Source: Myxococcus xanthus
GTDB taxonomy: Bacteria > Myxococcota > Myxococcia > Myxococcales > Myxococcaceae
Length of the DNA stretch: 64,000 nt
Assembly (NCBI RefSeq): GCF_006402735.1
Contig: NZ_CP017174.1
Location: 1,987,001 to 2,051,000, forward strand
Reading direction: 5' to 3'
In this document: positions 46,637 to 55,958 of the stretch, piece after piece
Layout: the number at the start of each line of letters is the position of its first letter
Position numbering within the stretch: the stretch's first letter is position 1
Notes under the pieces: generated by a model
Seen by the model: the letters and a program-made list of their open reading frames with translations, nothing else
Told to the model about the DNA's origin: nothing
The model's database searches: none
Made by a program: the position numbers and the translations under genes

Positions 46637-47179
46637 ATGGACAGCGCACCAGTCGCCACCCGCGGTGCTTCAGCCCTTTTGAGTTTCGTTCTCGCAGGCT
46701 TGCTGCTGAGCCTCCTTCGAGCCCATCTCGCGAGCGCACATGACGACGAATCCATGCCTCCACTTCGTGGCGTACGCGTTGAGGCGCCCTTCGTCGCGAT
46801 GCTTTCGGTGACCTGGGAGGAAATGAGCACGCACACGGGCGCGATTGCCTCGTGGTGCGTGCACGTCGTGTGCTGTGACTATGCCAGCGGCCGTGTGCAT
46901 TGGACGGTCTCCGAAGACGTGAAGGGTTGGGGGCGGAAGCCAGGCATCGTCGCCATGGACCCTTGCTTGCGAATCCAGCAAGGCCAGGTGTTGCTGGGCC
47001 TTTCGACGGTGACCGCGTTCGACGCGGCGAGCGGCCGGCAATTCTGGAGGACCTCGGTGGCGCCCGACCTCGAGTCTACTCCGCCTACGGACGGTGGCTT
47101 CTTCAGCTCCCTCACGGGCTCCGCCGGCCCCGTGCGCGCGGAGTATTGGAACTGCAAGAGCGCCCACCCGCAGGACTGA
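46637..47179 (+). CDS. PQQ-like propeller fragment protein with N-terminal membrane segment
   Basis: 180 residues from the ATG at 46637. An N-terminal hydrophobic stretch (ALLSFVLAGLLLSLLRAHLA) is a signal anchor or signal peptide ending near AHLASAHDD. The rest has PQQ/BamB-type blades (CCDYASGRVHWTVSEDVKGW, TAFDAASGRQFWRTSVAP) and 5 Cys. It is the same broad type as the gene at 16578, but this one is exported. Too short for a full propeller. Function unknown. Confidence 0.65.
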   Translation: MDSAPVATRGASALLSFVLAGLLLSLLRAHLASAHDDESMPPLRGVRVEAPFVAMLSVTWEEMSTHTGAIASWCVHVVCCDYASGRVHWTVSEDVKGWGRKPGIVAMDPCLRIQQGQVLLGLSTVTAFDAASGRQFWRTSVAPDLESTPPTDGGFFSSLTGSAGPVRAEYWNCKSAHPQD

Positions 47180-47410
47180 CGCGTGTCCGCGAAACAGGCG
47201 AGGGCTCCTCCGTCGTGACTGTCACCATCCTCCTGGTGACTGCAGTCACAGCGCGGGGCGCTTGACGCGAGTTCCCGACGTCTGCGTTCCCTTGCCCACC
47301 TCGCGCCCATTGGCGTTTGAACACCTCCGGCATGGGGTGCCTGTCATTCCCGCCCGGGACGTCCTCTCCAATTGACCCCCACCGCCGCCACTGATAGGAC
47401 GCCATGATGT

Positions 47411-47425
47411 TGAGAATGAGTATCA
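47411..47425. promoter_or_regulatory. Fur-box-like site upstream of the TonB-dependent receptor
   Basis: TGAGAATGAGTATCA matches the 7-1-7 Fur consensus TGATAATNATTATCA at 12 of 14 fixed positions. It is 50 bp before the receptor start, where iron-bound Fur would repress the operon. It is strikingly AT-rich in this genome. Confidence 0.75.
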
Positions 47426-47474
47426 ATATCGACATCATCCTCGCGCCTTCGAGCCCTGTCTGTACACCGTGAAC

Positions 47475-50084
47475 ATGCCCACACTTCGTCGCTGGCGGGG
47501 TGCCCCCGCGCCATCCTCTCTGGTCCCCACGCTCGCACTCCTCTCCATGCTGTCGATGGGAGTCGCGCGAGCCCAGGATGCGAGCGAGACCCCGGCGCCG
47601 GCGACATCCGCTTCCCCCTCTAGCGGGACACCGCACCCGCAGACGCCGGAAGGTGAGGGCGTGCCTGCGCCATCCGGCGGGGTCGTCCCTCCGGTGTTGC
47701 TGGCCCAGCCAGAGGCTGTCTATCCGGCCGAGGCGCTCGCCGCGGGGCTTGAAGGCGCGGTGAAGCTCCTCCTGACGCTTGATGCGGAGGGCCGGGTCAC
47801 GCGCGCGGAGGTGGTCGAGGGACTTGGGCACGGACTCGACGAGGCGGCCGTGAGCGCGCTCGAGAGCGCACACTTCTCCCCGGCGATGCAGGACGGCAAC
47901 CCCGTCCCCTGCCAGTTCGAGTTCATCCACCACTTCGTCCTCGCCCGTCCTCCCGAGGTCGCGCCGCCAGGCGCCGAGGATGTCGCCCAAGCCGCGTCCG
48001 ACATGCCCGCGGAAGAGGCGCCCGCGCAGCCTTCCGAGGAGCCCGAGCCTCCCGCTCCCCCTGGCTTCACCTCGGTCGTCCGCGCCAGGTCGACCGAAGC
48101 TCGCGCCCTGGTGCGCGGCTCGGAGGCGGTGGACGTCGTCGAATTGGAGAAGGCCCATGAGCGCGCCGAGGACCTCGCGGAGGTGCTGACGCGTGCCTCT
48201 GCCGTGCAGGTCCAGCGGACGGGCGGAATGGGGAGCCGGACCCAGCTCTCGCTCGGGGGCCTCTCCGGCGACCAGGTGCGAGTCCTCCTCGACGGCGTCC
48301 CCATCGAGTACTCGCCCTATGTCTACGGACTCGGAAGTGTTCCGGTCTCGCTCATCCGGCAACTCGAGGTCTTCAACGGCGTCGTCCCGGTGCGCCTCGC
48401 GACGGACGCGCTGGGCGGTGCCATCCACCTGCGCTCCGACCTCGCGAAGCCCGAAACCGGTGCGTCCCTGTCGCTCCAGGGTGGGTCCTTCGGCAGCTAC
48501 CGAGGGACTGGCAGGCTGACGTGGCGGGCCCACGAGCACGTCTTCGTGCGGGCCGCGGGGTTCCACGACCGCGCGCAGAACGACTACGTCGTCACCGTCC
48601 CCGTGGATGACCCGGCGACGGGGCGCGTCTCGCCGCGCGCCCTGCGCCGCAACCACGACGCCTATCGGGGCACCGGAGGCGATATCGAGGTGGGGTTCGA
48701 GGCACTGCCGGGCATCGACCGGCTCGTTCTCAATGGCTACCTCGGCCGCTACGACAAGGAGGTCCCACACGATCAGTTCATGATCCAGCCCTATGGCGCG
48801 GTCACCTCCGCGCAGGAGAGTTGGGGCCTCGGGCTTCGCTATGAGGTGTCGCCCCATGAGCGGCTGAAGGTGCTCGCCATCGCCGGATACAACCAGCGTG
48901 TGGGCGAGCTTCTCGACGCCTCCGACTGTCTATACGACTGGTACGGCGCCTGCCGTGCGACGCGGGCGAGAGCCGGGGAGATTGGCTCGACGCCCCTGGA
49001 GAACACCCAGACGCGCCAGACGTTGTTCGGGCGCGTGCGGCTCCTCGGGACGCTGCTCGACCCGGAGGACCTCGAGGTCTCGCTCGGCGCCGACGACAGC
49101 GACCGAAGCGGCGAGAACGCCTACCTCACCCGTCTGCAGCAGGAGGACCCCCTCCGAGTGCCGCTCGCGCTCACGTCCGCCTTCGGAGGTCTCTCCCATC
49201 GTCAGCTTCTCTGGGACGGCAGGTTGGAGAACACCGTGTTCGTGAAGGGCTACTTGCAGCGCTTCGCCTCGGGGACGAGGCAGGAGGCCGCGGAGAGCCG
49301 GTGGGCCGGAGGCTTCGGTGACACCTTGCGCTTCAGTCTGACGCGTGGGCTGCTCCTCAAGGCGTCCTATGAGCGGACAACGCGGATGCCGAGGGTGGAC
49401 GAGCTCTTCGGCGATGGGGGACTGCTCGTGGAGAACTCGGCGCTCGTCCCCGAGTCGAGTCACAACGCCAACCTGGGCGTGGAGCTCCTCCCCATCGTCA
49501 CGTCCGTTGGCCGCTTCGGTGCCAACGCGGTTGTGGGCGTCCGCGACGTCGAGAACCTCATCCAGCTCTTCCCTGGCGACGCCACGCAGGCCTACGAGAA
49601 CGTGGACCACGGCCGCTCCTTCTCGGCGCACGCAGGCCTGGACTGGGACTCACCCGGCGACTGGGTGGGGCTCACCGGCACCGTCACCTGGCTCGACTTC
49701 CGCAACCTCGCGCAGGACGGCCAGTTCGCCCGCTTTCACGGGGACCGCATGCCCAACATTCCCTGGCTCCAGGCCTCGGCGACCGCGCGCTTCCAGAAGC
49801 GTCAGCTCTGGAGCTCCCAGGACGCTCTTGGTCTGGAGTGGACGACCCGTTTCGTCGAGTCGTTCTACCGCTCCTGGGAGAGCGCCGGGCGGGGCGGCGA
49901 CAAGGCGCGGGTGCCCACCCAGGTGCTGCACTTCGCCGCGCTCACCTACCGCTCCCGGTTCGAGGGACGCGCCTTCTCCTTCTCCTTCAATCTCCAGAAT
50001 CTCACCGACGCTCCCGCCTTCGACATCGTCGGTGTCCAGAAGCCGGGCCGCGCGTTCTCCGCGCGCGCCACGGTTGATCTCTGA
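47475..50084 (+). CDS. TonB-dependent outer membrane receptor with an N-terminal TonB C-terminal-like domain
   Basis: 869 residues. The signal is followed by a Pro/Ala/Ser-rich linker to about residue 75. Residues about 78 to 155 are a TonB C-terminal-type domain (YPAEALAAGLEGAVKLLLTL, AVSALESAHFSPAM). The plug follows from about 200 to 320 (LTRASAVQVQRTGGMGSRTQ, LLDGVPIEYSP), then the 22-strand barrel to a C-terminal aromatic end (RATVDL). A Fur-box-like site upstream and a siderophore esterase downstream point to ferric siderophore uptake. A GTG at 47469 is an alternative start. The internal TonB domain is unusual in a receptor. Confidence 0.92.
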   Translation: MPTLRRWRGAPAPSSLVPTLALLSMLSMGVARAQDASETPAPATSASPSSGTPHPQTPEGEGVPAPSGGVVPPVLLAQPEAVYPAEALAAGLEGAVKLLLTLDAEGRVTRAEVVEGLGHGLDEAAVSALESAHFSPAMQDGNPVPCQFEFIHHFVLARPPEVAPPGAEDVAQAASDMPAEEAPAQPSEEPEPPAPPGFTSVVRARSTEARALVRGSEAVDVVELEKAHERAEDLAEVLTRASAVQVQRTGGMGSRTQLSLGGLSGDQVRVLLDGVPIEYSPYVYGLGSVPVSLIRQLEVFNGVVPVRLATDALGGAIHLRSDLAKPETGASLSLQGGSFGSYRGTGRLTWRAHEHVFVRAAGFHDRAQNDYVVTVPVDDPATGRVSPRALRRNHDAYRGTGGDIEVGFEALPGIDRLVLNGYLGRYDKEVPHDQFMIQPYGAVTSAQESWGLGLRYEVSPHERLKVLAIAGYNQRVGELLDASDCLYDWYGACRATRARAGEIGSTPLENTQTRQTLFGRVRLLGTLLDPEDLEVSLGADDSDRSGENAYLTRLQQEDPLRVPLALTSAFGGLSHRQLLWDGRLENTVFVKGYLQRFASGTRQEAAESRWAGGFGDTLRFSLTRGLLLKASYERTTRMPRVDELFGDGGLLVENSALVPESSHNANLGVELLPIVTSVGRFGANAVVGVRDVENLIQLFPGDATQAYENVDHGRSFSAHAGLDWDSPGDWVGLTGTVTWLDFRNLAQDGQFARFHGDRMPNIPWLQASATARFQKRQLWSSQDALGLEWTTRFVESFYRSWESAGRGGDKARVPTQVLHFAALTYRSRFEGRAFSFSFNLQNLTDAPAFDIVGVQKPGRAFSARATVDL

Positions 50085-50142
50085 GCGCTCGATGAGGCGC
50101 TTCGAGTCTCCTCGCAGGAACCCTCCGCCAAAAGGAAGCCCG

Positions 50143-51432
50143 ATGAAGCTGAAAACCGCACTCCTCGCCCTCGCCGTGTTCGCCACCGCCTGCTCGGATT
50201 CGGAAGACCCGAAGCCTTCGGACGGCGGCACCCAGGTGGACCCCGACGCTGGAACCGCCGAGCCCCTCTATGCCGCCATCACCCAGGTCGCCATCGCTGG
50301 TGGAAACACCCAGAGCTACCTGGTGACGTTGGACGACATCGAGAAGGCGCAGACCGTCGGGATTGGCGACGCAATCGAGCTTCCCGCGGACGCGTACATC
50401 GCCGCCGGCCTTCCGGGCACCGGCAAGTTCATTGTCAGCAGCTCGAGGCTGCCGACGGTGACCCCCTACACCCTCAACGCTGATGGCTCGCTCAAGGTCG
50501 GCGATCCGCTTTCGTTCACCAGCCAGGGTGTCGCCGCGACCGGTGGCTATCAGTCCCAGCACTACTTCGTCAGCGAGACGAAGGCCTATTACTTCGACCA
50601 CGTGAACTACAAGCTGGTCATCTGGAATCCCCAGGACCTCTCCATCATCACGTCCAAGGACCTGACGTCCCAGCTCAAGAACGGCGACTTCACGTTCCGC
50701 TATTCGCAGAGCCTGGCCATCACCGCTGGCGACGACGTCATCATCGCTGGCGGCTGGCACGCCGCGGACGTGCGGACGGTTCCGGCGAAGACTGCGCTGG
50801 TCATCGTGGACACGCAGACCGACGAGGTGACCGTCAAGGTCGACAATCGCTGCGGCTGGGCGCGCGACGGCGTCAAGCACACGGATGGGAAGATTTATTA
50901 CGCCACCGAATCCCTGGGCAGCGGAGCGCACTTCGTCTCTCCCGGGACCACCGGCGCGCCCTGCATGGTCCGCTTCGATCCCGCGACTGGCGAGTTCGAT
51001 GCGTGGTCCACCACGCTCGATTCCTTCATCAACCCCGGGACGGAGGGGGACATTGCCGCCATGCTCCTGCCTGGAGCTCCCGGCAAGGGCTACCTGCGGG
51101 TGATGAACAAGGCCGCCGCGCAGTCCGCCTGGGACGCCGCGGTGGCCGCCGAGCGGCCGTTCAACGGGCAGAACGCCGCCGTGGGTGCCTGGTGGAGCCT
51201 GTGGGAGGTCACCCTCGGCGACGCGCCGACCGCGACGCCCGTCGTCCGGGACGACCTGGTGCCCACCAACGGTCGCACCATCCCGCAGAACCCTGGTGAG
51301 CTCCTGGTGCTGCCGGAGTTCATCAATGACAACGCCCAGACGCGCTTCCGCCTCATGAGCCCCGAGACGGGGCTCGGGGACGCGAAGACGGTCGTCGAGG
51401 GCCAGGTGCGCGGCCTCCTCCGGATCCGCTAG
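50143..51432 (+). CDS. Iron-uptake-associated lipoprotein, MxcI/DUF4374-like
   Basis: 429 residues. AAAGGAAG precedes the ATG at 50143. Lipoprotein signal ALLALAVFATAC, then an Asp-rich linker. The mature domain resembles the propeller-like lipoproteins seen next to TonB receptors: GGNTQSYLVTLDDIEKAQTV, KFIVSSSRLPTVTPYTLNAD, IIAGGWHAADVRTVPAKTAL. It starts 58 bp after the receptor stop and probably belongs to the same Fur-controlled operon. The name MxcI-like rests on my memory of a protein from the myxochelin locus and is tentative. It may capture or pass on the siderophore. Confidence 0.72.
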   Translation: MKLKTALLALAVFATACSDSEDPKPSDGGTQVDPDAGTAEPLYAAITQVAIAGGNTQSYLVTLDDIEKAQTVGIGDAIELPADAYIAAGLPGTGKFIVSSSRLPTVTPYTLNADGSLKVGDPLSFTSQGVAATGGYQSQHYFVSETKAYYFDHVNYKLVIWNPQDLSIITSKDLTSQLKNGDFTFRYSQSLAITAGDDVIIAGGWHAADVRTVPAKTALVIVDTQTDEVTVKVDNRCGWARDGVKHTDGKIYYATESLGSGAHFVSPGTTGAPCMVRFDPATGEFDAWSTTLDSFINPGTEGDIAAMLLPGAPGKGYLRVMNKAAAQSAWDAAVAAERPFNGQNAAVGAWWSLWEVTLGDAPTATPVVRDDLVPTNGRTIPQNPGELLVLPEFINDNAQTRFRLMSPETGLGDAKTVVEGQVRGLLRIR

Positions 51433-51510
51433 CCACCCGCCTGCCGTTCGGAGCCCCCGCCGTGCATGGGCGGGGACTCCGGTTCATCTGTCATCACCGG
51501 GTCTCCCACC

Positions 51511-52575
51511 ATGAGTCTCTTCATCCCCCTCGCGCTGGCGCGCTCCCTTGGGCTGCGCTTGCTGAACCCGCTGCTCGCCGCACGCCCCGCGCGCTTGAGC
51601 CGAGGCGTGGGCCCCCTGAGGCGCATCCACGTGCTCCTCGCGGCGGGTCTGCTGACCGCCAGTTGCTCCTCGGGGCCGGCATCACGCACCGCGCCGGTGG
51701 CTCGGGTGGACGGGACGCCGGTGACGCTCCAGGACACCTTCCAGTTCGATCTCGACTCGACCCACACCGGACGGACCCACCGGTTGTACGTGGCGGTGCC
51801 CGAGGGCCCCGCGCCCGCCGCCGGCCATCCGGTCATCTACCTGCTGGATGGCGGCGCGCACTTTCCCACCCTGGAGCGTCTCACGCGCGCCCTCCCCAGG
51901 CTCGCGCGGGGCTTCGGCGTCGCGGCTGCAACGCCGGTCATCGTCGGGCTGACCTACCCGGGTGACCCGGCCCACAACGACCAGGCACGCGGTGAGGACT
52001 ACACGCCGCCCGCCCCGAATCTCTCGAACACAGGGGACCGGTTCTCGAAGAAGCAGGGGGGAGCGGATCGCTTCCTGGACTTCCTGAAGAAGGAACTCGA
52101 GCCCGCGCTTGCATCGAGATTGCCGATCGACGGCTCGCGCACCGCGCTGATGGGCCACTCCTATGGCGGCCTCCTGGTGCTGCATGCGTTCTTCACGAGG
52201 CCCACGTCCTTCAACGCCTTCATCGCGGGGAGCCCGTCCATCTGGTGGAACGACCGCTACGTGCTCACCGAGAAGAAGGCCTTCCTGGAGCGGTTCGCGC
52301 GGACCCCGGTGAAGGCGCGCGTGCTGCTCACGGTGGGAGGGCTGGAGCAGAAGCCGCGCAAGAGCGAGGGGACGCGGGGCATGTTCGCCGCCGAGCGGCG
52401 GATGGTCGACAATGCCCGCGAGCTCGCCGTGGAGCTCGAGGCGATGGGCGGCGGCGATTTCGCGGTCCAGTACCTGGAGTTTCCCGGCGATGATCACTAC
52501 AGCGCATGGCTCCCCATGCTGAGCCGTGGGCTGCTCTTCTTCTCCGCTCCCTCGCTGCTTCCGGGGGCCGACTGA
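51511..52575 (+). CDS. IroE/Fes-like siderophore esterase (alpha/beta hydrolase)
   Basis: 354 residues from the ATG at 51511. A GTG at 51607 would give a shorter N-terminus directly followed by the lipobox HVLLAAGLLTASC, and may be the true start. The esterase part has VIYLLDGGAHFPTLERL, the nucleophile elbow ALMGHSYGGLLVL (GHSYGG), the oxyanion and product-binding segment AFIAGSPSIWWNDRYVL and a C-terminal His in FPGDDHYSAWLP. These match periplasmic IroE-type esterases that cut ferric siderophores. It is the third gene of the iron module, 78 bp after the lipoprotein stop. Confidence 0.87.
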   Translation: MSLFIPLALARSLGLRLLNPLLAARPARLSRGVGPLRRIHVLLAAGLLTASCSSGPASRTAPVARVDGTPVTLQDTFQFDLDSTHTGRTHRLYVAVPEGPAPAAGHPVIYLLDGGAHFPTLERLTRALPRLARGFGVAAATPVIVGLTYPGDPAHNDQARGEDYTPPAPNLSNTGDRFSKKQGGADRFLDFLKKELEPALASRLPIDGSRTALMGHSYGGLLVLHAFFTRPTSFNAFIAGSPSIWWNDRYVLTEKKAFLERFARTPVKARVLLTVGGLEQKPRKSEGTRGMFAAERRMVDNARELAVELEAMGGGDFAVQYLEFPGDDHYSAWLPMLSRGLLFFSAPSLLPGAD

Positions 52576-52702
52576 GCCCGCACGGGCCCTGGCCCCCCTC
52601 GTCGGACCCACGCCGCGTGCATCGTGTCGACCTCCTCGCGGATTGTGGAACGGAGCGGTGGCGGTCGACACGGCACCCTCCGTCTTGTGCTTCTCGTTGC
52701 TG

Positions 52703-53242
52703 TCAGACCTGGAGCGTTCCGTTGCTGATGGCGATCTTCGGGCTTCGGAGCCCCATCATGACCCACGCACCGAGAAGCTTGATGAAGAATGAGAGCGTTT
52801 GGCTTTTGCCGTTCGGGACGTCATCAGGCAGCACCACGCCGGGCGGGAGGTCGCCTGTCATCGTCCGCATCTCGAGCCGGGGCAGCGTTCCCGTGGGCCA
52901 GAGACAGCCATAGAGGCTGAGCCAGTGGCCGTTCTCGAACTCGAGGAAGACTGGCGTGTTGCAGCAGGTGGCGACGAACCGGCGGGTCTTCGCCTCGGGC
53001 GTGAGGCGGAACTCCTTGAGGCGGTCGGTGCCCTCAAGGAATCGGACGCGATCCTTGCGGTAGAGCACGAAGCGCGTGGCGCCATGGGATTCCAGGACCT
53101 GCCGGGCCGCGGGGAGGGCCTGCATCCTGGCGCCGGCCGCACGGCAGCTGTTGCAACAGCATTCGACGCTGACGATGTGCGCTCCCTCCACTTGGAGATG
53201 GACCTGTCCGCAGGCGCAGCTGAGCTGAGGGGGCTGTATCAT
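52703..53242 (-). CDS. GFA-like/DUF6151 zinc-binding protein
   Basis: 179 residues. Zinc-binding Cys clusters are SCACGQVHLQ near residue 8 and CCCNSCRAAGARM near residue 30, with a third in VATCCNTPVF near residue 95. This is the glutathione-dependent formaldehyde-activating (GFA/Mss4-like) fold, as a variant often called DUF6151. The ATG at 53242 overlaps the TetR stop as ATGA, so the two are translated together. Chemistry is unknown; these proteins bind zinc and perhaps glutathione adducts. The TetR partner may sense the same compound. Confidence 0.82.
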   Translation of the reverse strand: MIQPPQLSCACGQVHLQVEGAHIVSVECCCNSCRAAGARMQALPAARQVLESHGATRFVLYRKDRVRFLEGTDRLKEFRLTPEAKTRRFVATCCNTPVFLEFENGHWLSLYGCLWPTGTLPRLEMRTMTGDLPPGVVLPDDVPNGKSQTLSFFIKLLGAWVMMGLRSPKIAISNGTLQV

Positions 53243-53880
53243 GGCAGTGCTTTCTCCTTGAGGGGGCAGCCGAAGAGGAGGCGGATGTAGCGGTCGAGGT
53301 GATCGAGACTCTCGCGAGCCAAGGCGGATTCGTTTCCTGCCTTGGCGAGAACGAAGGCGCCTTGGATGACCGTCTGTGTGTGGTGAGCCAGGCTCTTGGC
53401 CGTCCATCCGCCTGAGATGCGTCGTTCCCTCATGGCGGCGCGAATATCCGGCTCGAGCGTCTCGGCATGCCGGAAGATGCTCGCGGCGCAGGCCTCGCGG
53501 ATGTCCGGCGAGCTCGCGTAGACCTCCTGCACCATCGTGCCCACCAGACAGGTGAACTCGGCCAGGTTCCCCGCGATGATGGACTTGCGGAAGGCCACGT
53601 AGGCCAAGACGCGAGCGAGCGGGTCGTCCGGTGTGTGGTAGGGCGCGCCCTCGAAAAAAGCGGTCGTCGTCTCGGCCCAATGCTCCGCGGCCGCCACGCC
53701 GAGCGCTTCCTTGCTCTTGAAGTGATGGAAGAACGAGCCCTTCGTCACCGCGGCGGCTTGACAGAGTTCGTCGACCGAGGTCGCGGTGAAGCCCTTCGTG
53801 CGGATTGTTGCGAGCGCGGCCTCGAGTAGGCGTGTCCTGGCGTCACCTCGCTCAGGCTCGTGTTTCGGCGGGCGTGGCAT
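53239..53880 (-). CDS. TetR family transcriptional regulator
   Basis: 213 residues from the ATG at 53880. The HTH is at about 14 to 62 (TRLLEAALATIRTKGFTATS, VDELCQAAAVTKGSFFHHFK), close to the AcrR/NemR group. The ligand domain includes FFEGAPYHTPDDPLARVLAY and GNLAEFTCLVGTMVQEVY. NemR-like regulators sense electrophiles, which would fit a neighbour of the GFA-like type, but this is inference. An operator lies 10 bp upstream of the start and overlaps the likely promoter, so the gene is autoregulated. Overlaps the downstream GFA-like gene by 4 bp. Confidence 0.9.
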   Translation of the reverse strand: MPRPPKHEPERGDARTRLLEAALATIRTKGFTATSVDELCQAAAVTKGSFFHHFKSKEALGVAAAEHWAETTTAFFEGAPYHTPDDPLARVLAYVAFRKSIIAGNLAEFTCLVGTMVQEVYASSPDIREACAASIFRHAETLEPDIRAAMRERRISGGWTAKSLAHHTQTVIQGAFVLAKAGNESALARESLDHLDRYIRLLFGCPLKEKALP

Positions 53881-53890
53881 GGGAAGCACC

Positions 53891-53908
53891 ATACCGTTCG
53901 GTCGGTAT
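53891..53908. promoter_or_regulatory. TetR operator upstream of the TetR/GFA-like operon
   Basis: ATACCG and CGGTAT form an inverted repeat around 6 bases, starting 11 bp before the TetR start. The ACCG and CGGT half sites occur in many TetR/NemR-type operators. Confidence 0.7.
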
Positions 53909-54039
53909 TTGATCAATCCGGTGAACGTTGGAGGGGCCCTGGTGTGCCCAACGGGGCCCAGCCTAAAGCTCCGCCTGCGCCAGGGAACGAGGGCTGGTTC
54001 AGCCATTGCGGCTACGCGCTGGCCCCTCAACAGCTTCAG

Positions 54040-54378
54040 TCAGCGGCGCTCGGCTGTCGCCAGGGTCGCGTGATTCCGTCCCCACTCCGCCAAGGTGCTG
54101 ACGGCATGGGTGGGCACGGCGCCCGTTTGCGTCAGGGCGTATTCCACCTTGGGAGGTACCACGTCGAACACCGTGCGACTGACGATGCCGTCGGCTTCCA
54201 GCTCCCGTAGCTGCTCGAACAGGACCTTCTCGCTGATGCCGGGCACCCGCCGCCTCCGTTCTCCGAAGCGCGCGGGGCGGAGGTGCAACTCACACAGCAT
54301 GGCTGACTTCCACTTTCCGCCGATGACCGTCAGCGCCGCGTGAAGTCCGCAGTCCGGGGCGTACTGCTTTCTCACCAT
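54040..54378 (-). CDS. HxlR family transcriptional regulator
   Basis: 112 residues from the ATG at 54378; AAGGAGGGAGC before it is a strong ribosome-binding site. The HxlR winged helix is complete: Cys in APDCGLHAALTVIGGKWKSA, MLCELHLRPARFGERRRRVP, ISEKVLFEQLRELEADGIVS and VEYALTQTGA. The conserved N-terminal Cys is a redox or electrophile sensor in relatives. The gap 54379 to 54638 before the next gene shows nothing else. No target gene is obvious. Confidence 0.9.
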   Translation of the reverse strand: MVRKQYAPDCGLHAALTVIGGKWKSAMLCELHLRPARFGERRRRVPGISEKVLFEQLRELEADGIVSRTVFDVVPPKVEYALTQTGAVPTHAVSTLAEWGRNHATLATAERR

Positions 54379-54638
54379 GCTCCCTCCTTCCCGACACGCA
54401 TGACTCAAGAATTTGTAAGTGCTTGTCCTGAAACGAAATTCATTCAAAACTTCGCCGCCGGCATCTTCCGTCAGGCCATCGACGCTGGGCATGGCACGGA
54501 GGAGAATGCCGCTCTATTCAGAGTTTTGCACAGGGCGCGATAGGCAGCCCGCGGCGCCGCTTGTTCAGCTCACATTCATTCTCGTGGCGGAATGACGCGC
54601 TGCCGCGGGTACGTAGAACATGCCGCATGTGTGACCTG

Positions 54639-55685
54639 CTATTTCGCGCGGCGCGAGTTCCGGCCGATCAAGAGCGAGAGCGTGGAGAGCAGGCCCAGCA
54701 CCGTCAGTCCTCCCCCGGCCTGGGTGCAGCCCTTCTTGGTGTCGACCGGCTCGGGGAGCGGGTCCTCGTTCTCGATACCGCCGTCAAACTCGGAGCCCCC
54801 ATCCGCGCATCCGCGCATCTGGCTGATTCCCGCGTTCGCGACCCGTGCCGCGCAGCTCAACTCGAAGTCCACGCTCACGGGGGGAAGCGTGATGTTGGCG
54901 TGCTCCAGCGTCGCCTTGAGCGTGGCCCGGTGTCGTCCGGGCGGGAGGCTGTCGATCGGCGGCCGGTGATAGGAATCAGCGCAGCTCACGTAGTCGCAGA
55001 AGGTATAGAGGAAGAGCAGCTGCCGGTTGTATTCGTAGCGACGCGGCTCGAGGCTCTCCTCGCCGGTGGAGGTCAGCCCGCTGTGCTTCGCATACGACCA
55101 GGGCTCTCCGTCCACCTCCACCGTCCAATGCACCCACGGAAGGAACGGCACCAGTTCTGGTGACGGCGTAAAGCGCAGCGTGGTGGAGTTCCCTTCCACC
55201 TGCCTGTCGCCGCAGCTCGAAGCCCCGTACACGTTGAAGATACCCTGGCTCGGCGTGTCGGCCGTCAGGGTGCCGGTGGTCGTGGGTAGAGGGAGGGCGG
55301 GGCCGGCGGTGAAGGTCACGGACTCGGTCTGGGTTGGCTGGAACTGACAGACACCCTTTGCCTCGATGCGGTACGTGGTGCCTGGCACCAGCGGTGCGTC
55401 CGGGACCAGGACCTGCGTCTGATGCGCGCCCGGCGTGACGATCGCGGGCACCTGCGTTCCATCCGGCAGCAGCAGCCGGACGGTGGACGGCTCCACGCTC
55501 TCCAGCAGAGGCGGAACCGTCACCATTCCGGGGACGTTCGCGGGCACCACACCGCCGTCCTCGGGGAGGGGAAAACGCACCCCCACCATGCAGTTGGGCG
55601 CGACACAGGCGCGCGCCGGCGTGGGAATGAGCATTCCCATGAGGAACATCCCTACCGCACTCCATTTCCACGTGTGTTCGTGCAT
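54639..55685 (-). CDS. Secreted hypothetical protein with a MYXO-CTERM-like tail
   Basis: 348 residues. A signal peptide ends near TPARACVAPNC. The mature part is beta-rich with Cys pairs (ACVAPNCMVGVRFPLPEDGG, KGVCQFQPTQ, YGASSCGDRQVEG, YTFCDYVSCADS), perhaps an Ig-like fold. The end is KKGCTQAGGGLTVLGLL followed by LLIGRNSRRAK, the Cys, glycines, one helix and arginines of the myxobacterial C-terminal surface-sorting signal. So it is probably an outer-surface protein. Family and role unknown. The gap 55686 to 55958 has no gene. Confidence 0.75.
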   Translation of the reverse strand: MHEHTWKWSAVGMFLMGMLIPTPARACVAPNCMVGVRFPLPEDGGVVPANVPGMVTVPPLLESVEPSTVRLLLPDGTQVPAIVTPGAHQTQVLVPDAPLVPGTTYRIEAKGVCQFQPTQTESVTFTAGPALPLPTTTGTLTADTPSQGIFNVYGASSCGDRQVEGNSTTLRFTPSPELVPFLPWVHWTVEVDGEPWSYAKHSGLTSTGEESLEPRRYEYNRQLLFLYTFCDYVSCADSYHRPPIDSLPPGRHRATLKATLEHANITLPPVSVDFELSCAARVANAGISQMRGCADGGSEFDGGIENEDPLPEPVDTKKGCTQAGGGLTVLGLLSTLSLLIGRNSRRAK

Positions 55686-55958
55686 TCCTCAATAGACACC
55701 GGAACCTGGGGATCGGGCTATCGCCCAGGTGTGGCTCCGGATGGGCGGGGCCGGAGAGAAGCGTGTGTTAGCAACCGCGTCATTGCATGCATCGTCTTGA
55801 AGATGGGGCCCGAAGAATGGTGGATCCTCAATGTCGATCATGAGCGCGATGGACATGCGGATGACCGGTAGCGCGTGATGTCGCCGGGCTCAGTCAGCCT
55901 GCCCTCGGGGTACGCTCCAGGGGCCCATGGATACCGGGCATCTCGAGGAGTGCGTCGC

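Noticed and set aside
47112..48857. 581-codon minus frame across the start of the TonB receptor
   Set aside because: The receptor on the other strand has a signal peptide and clear plug and barrel motifs; this frame has none.
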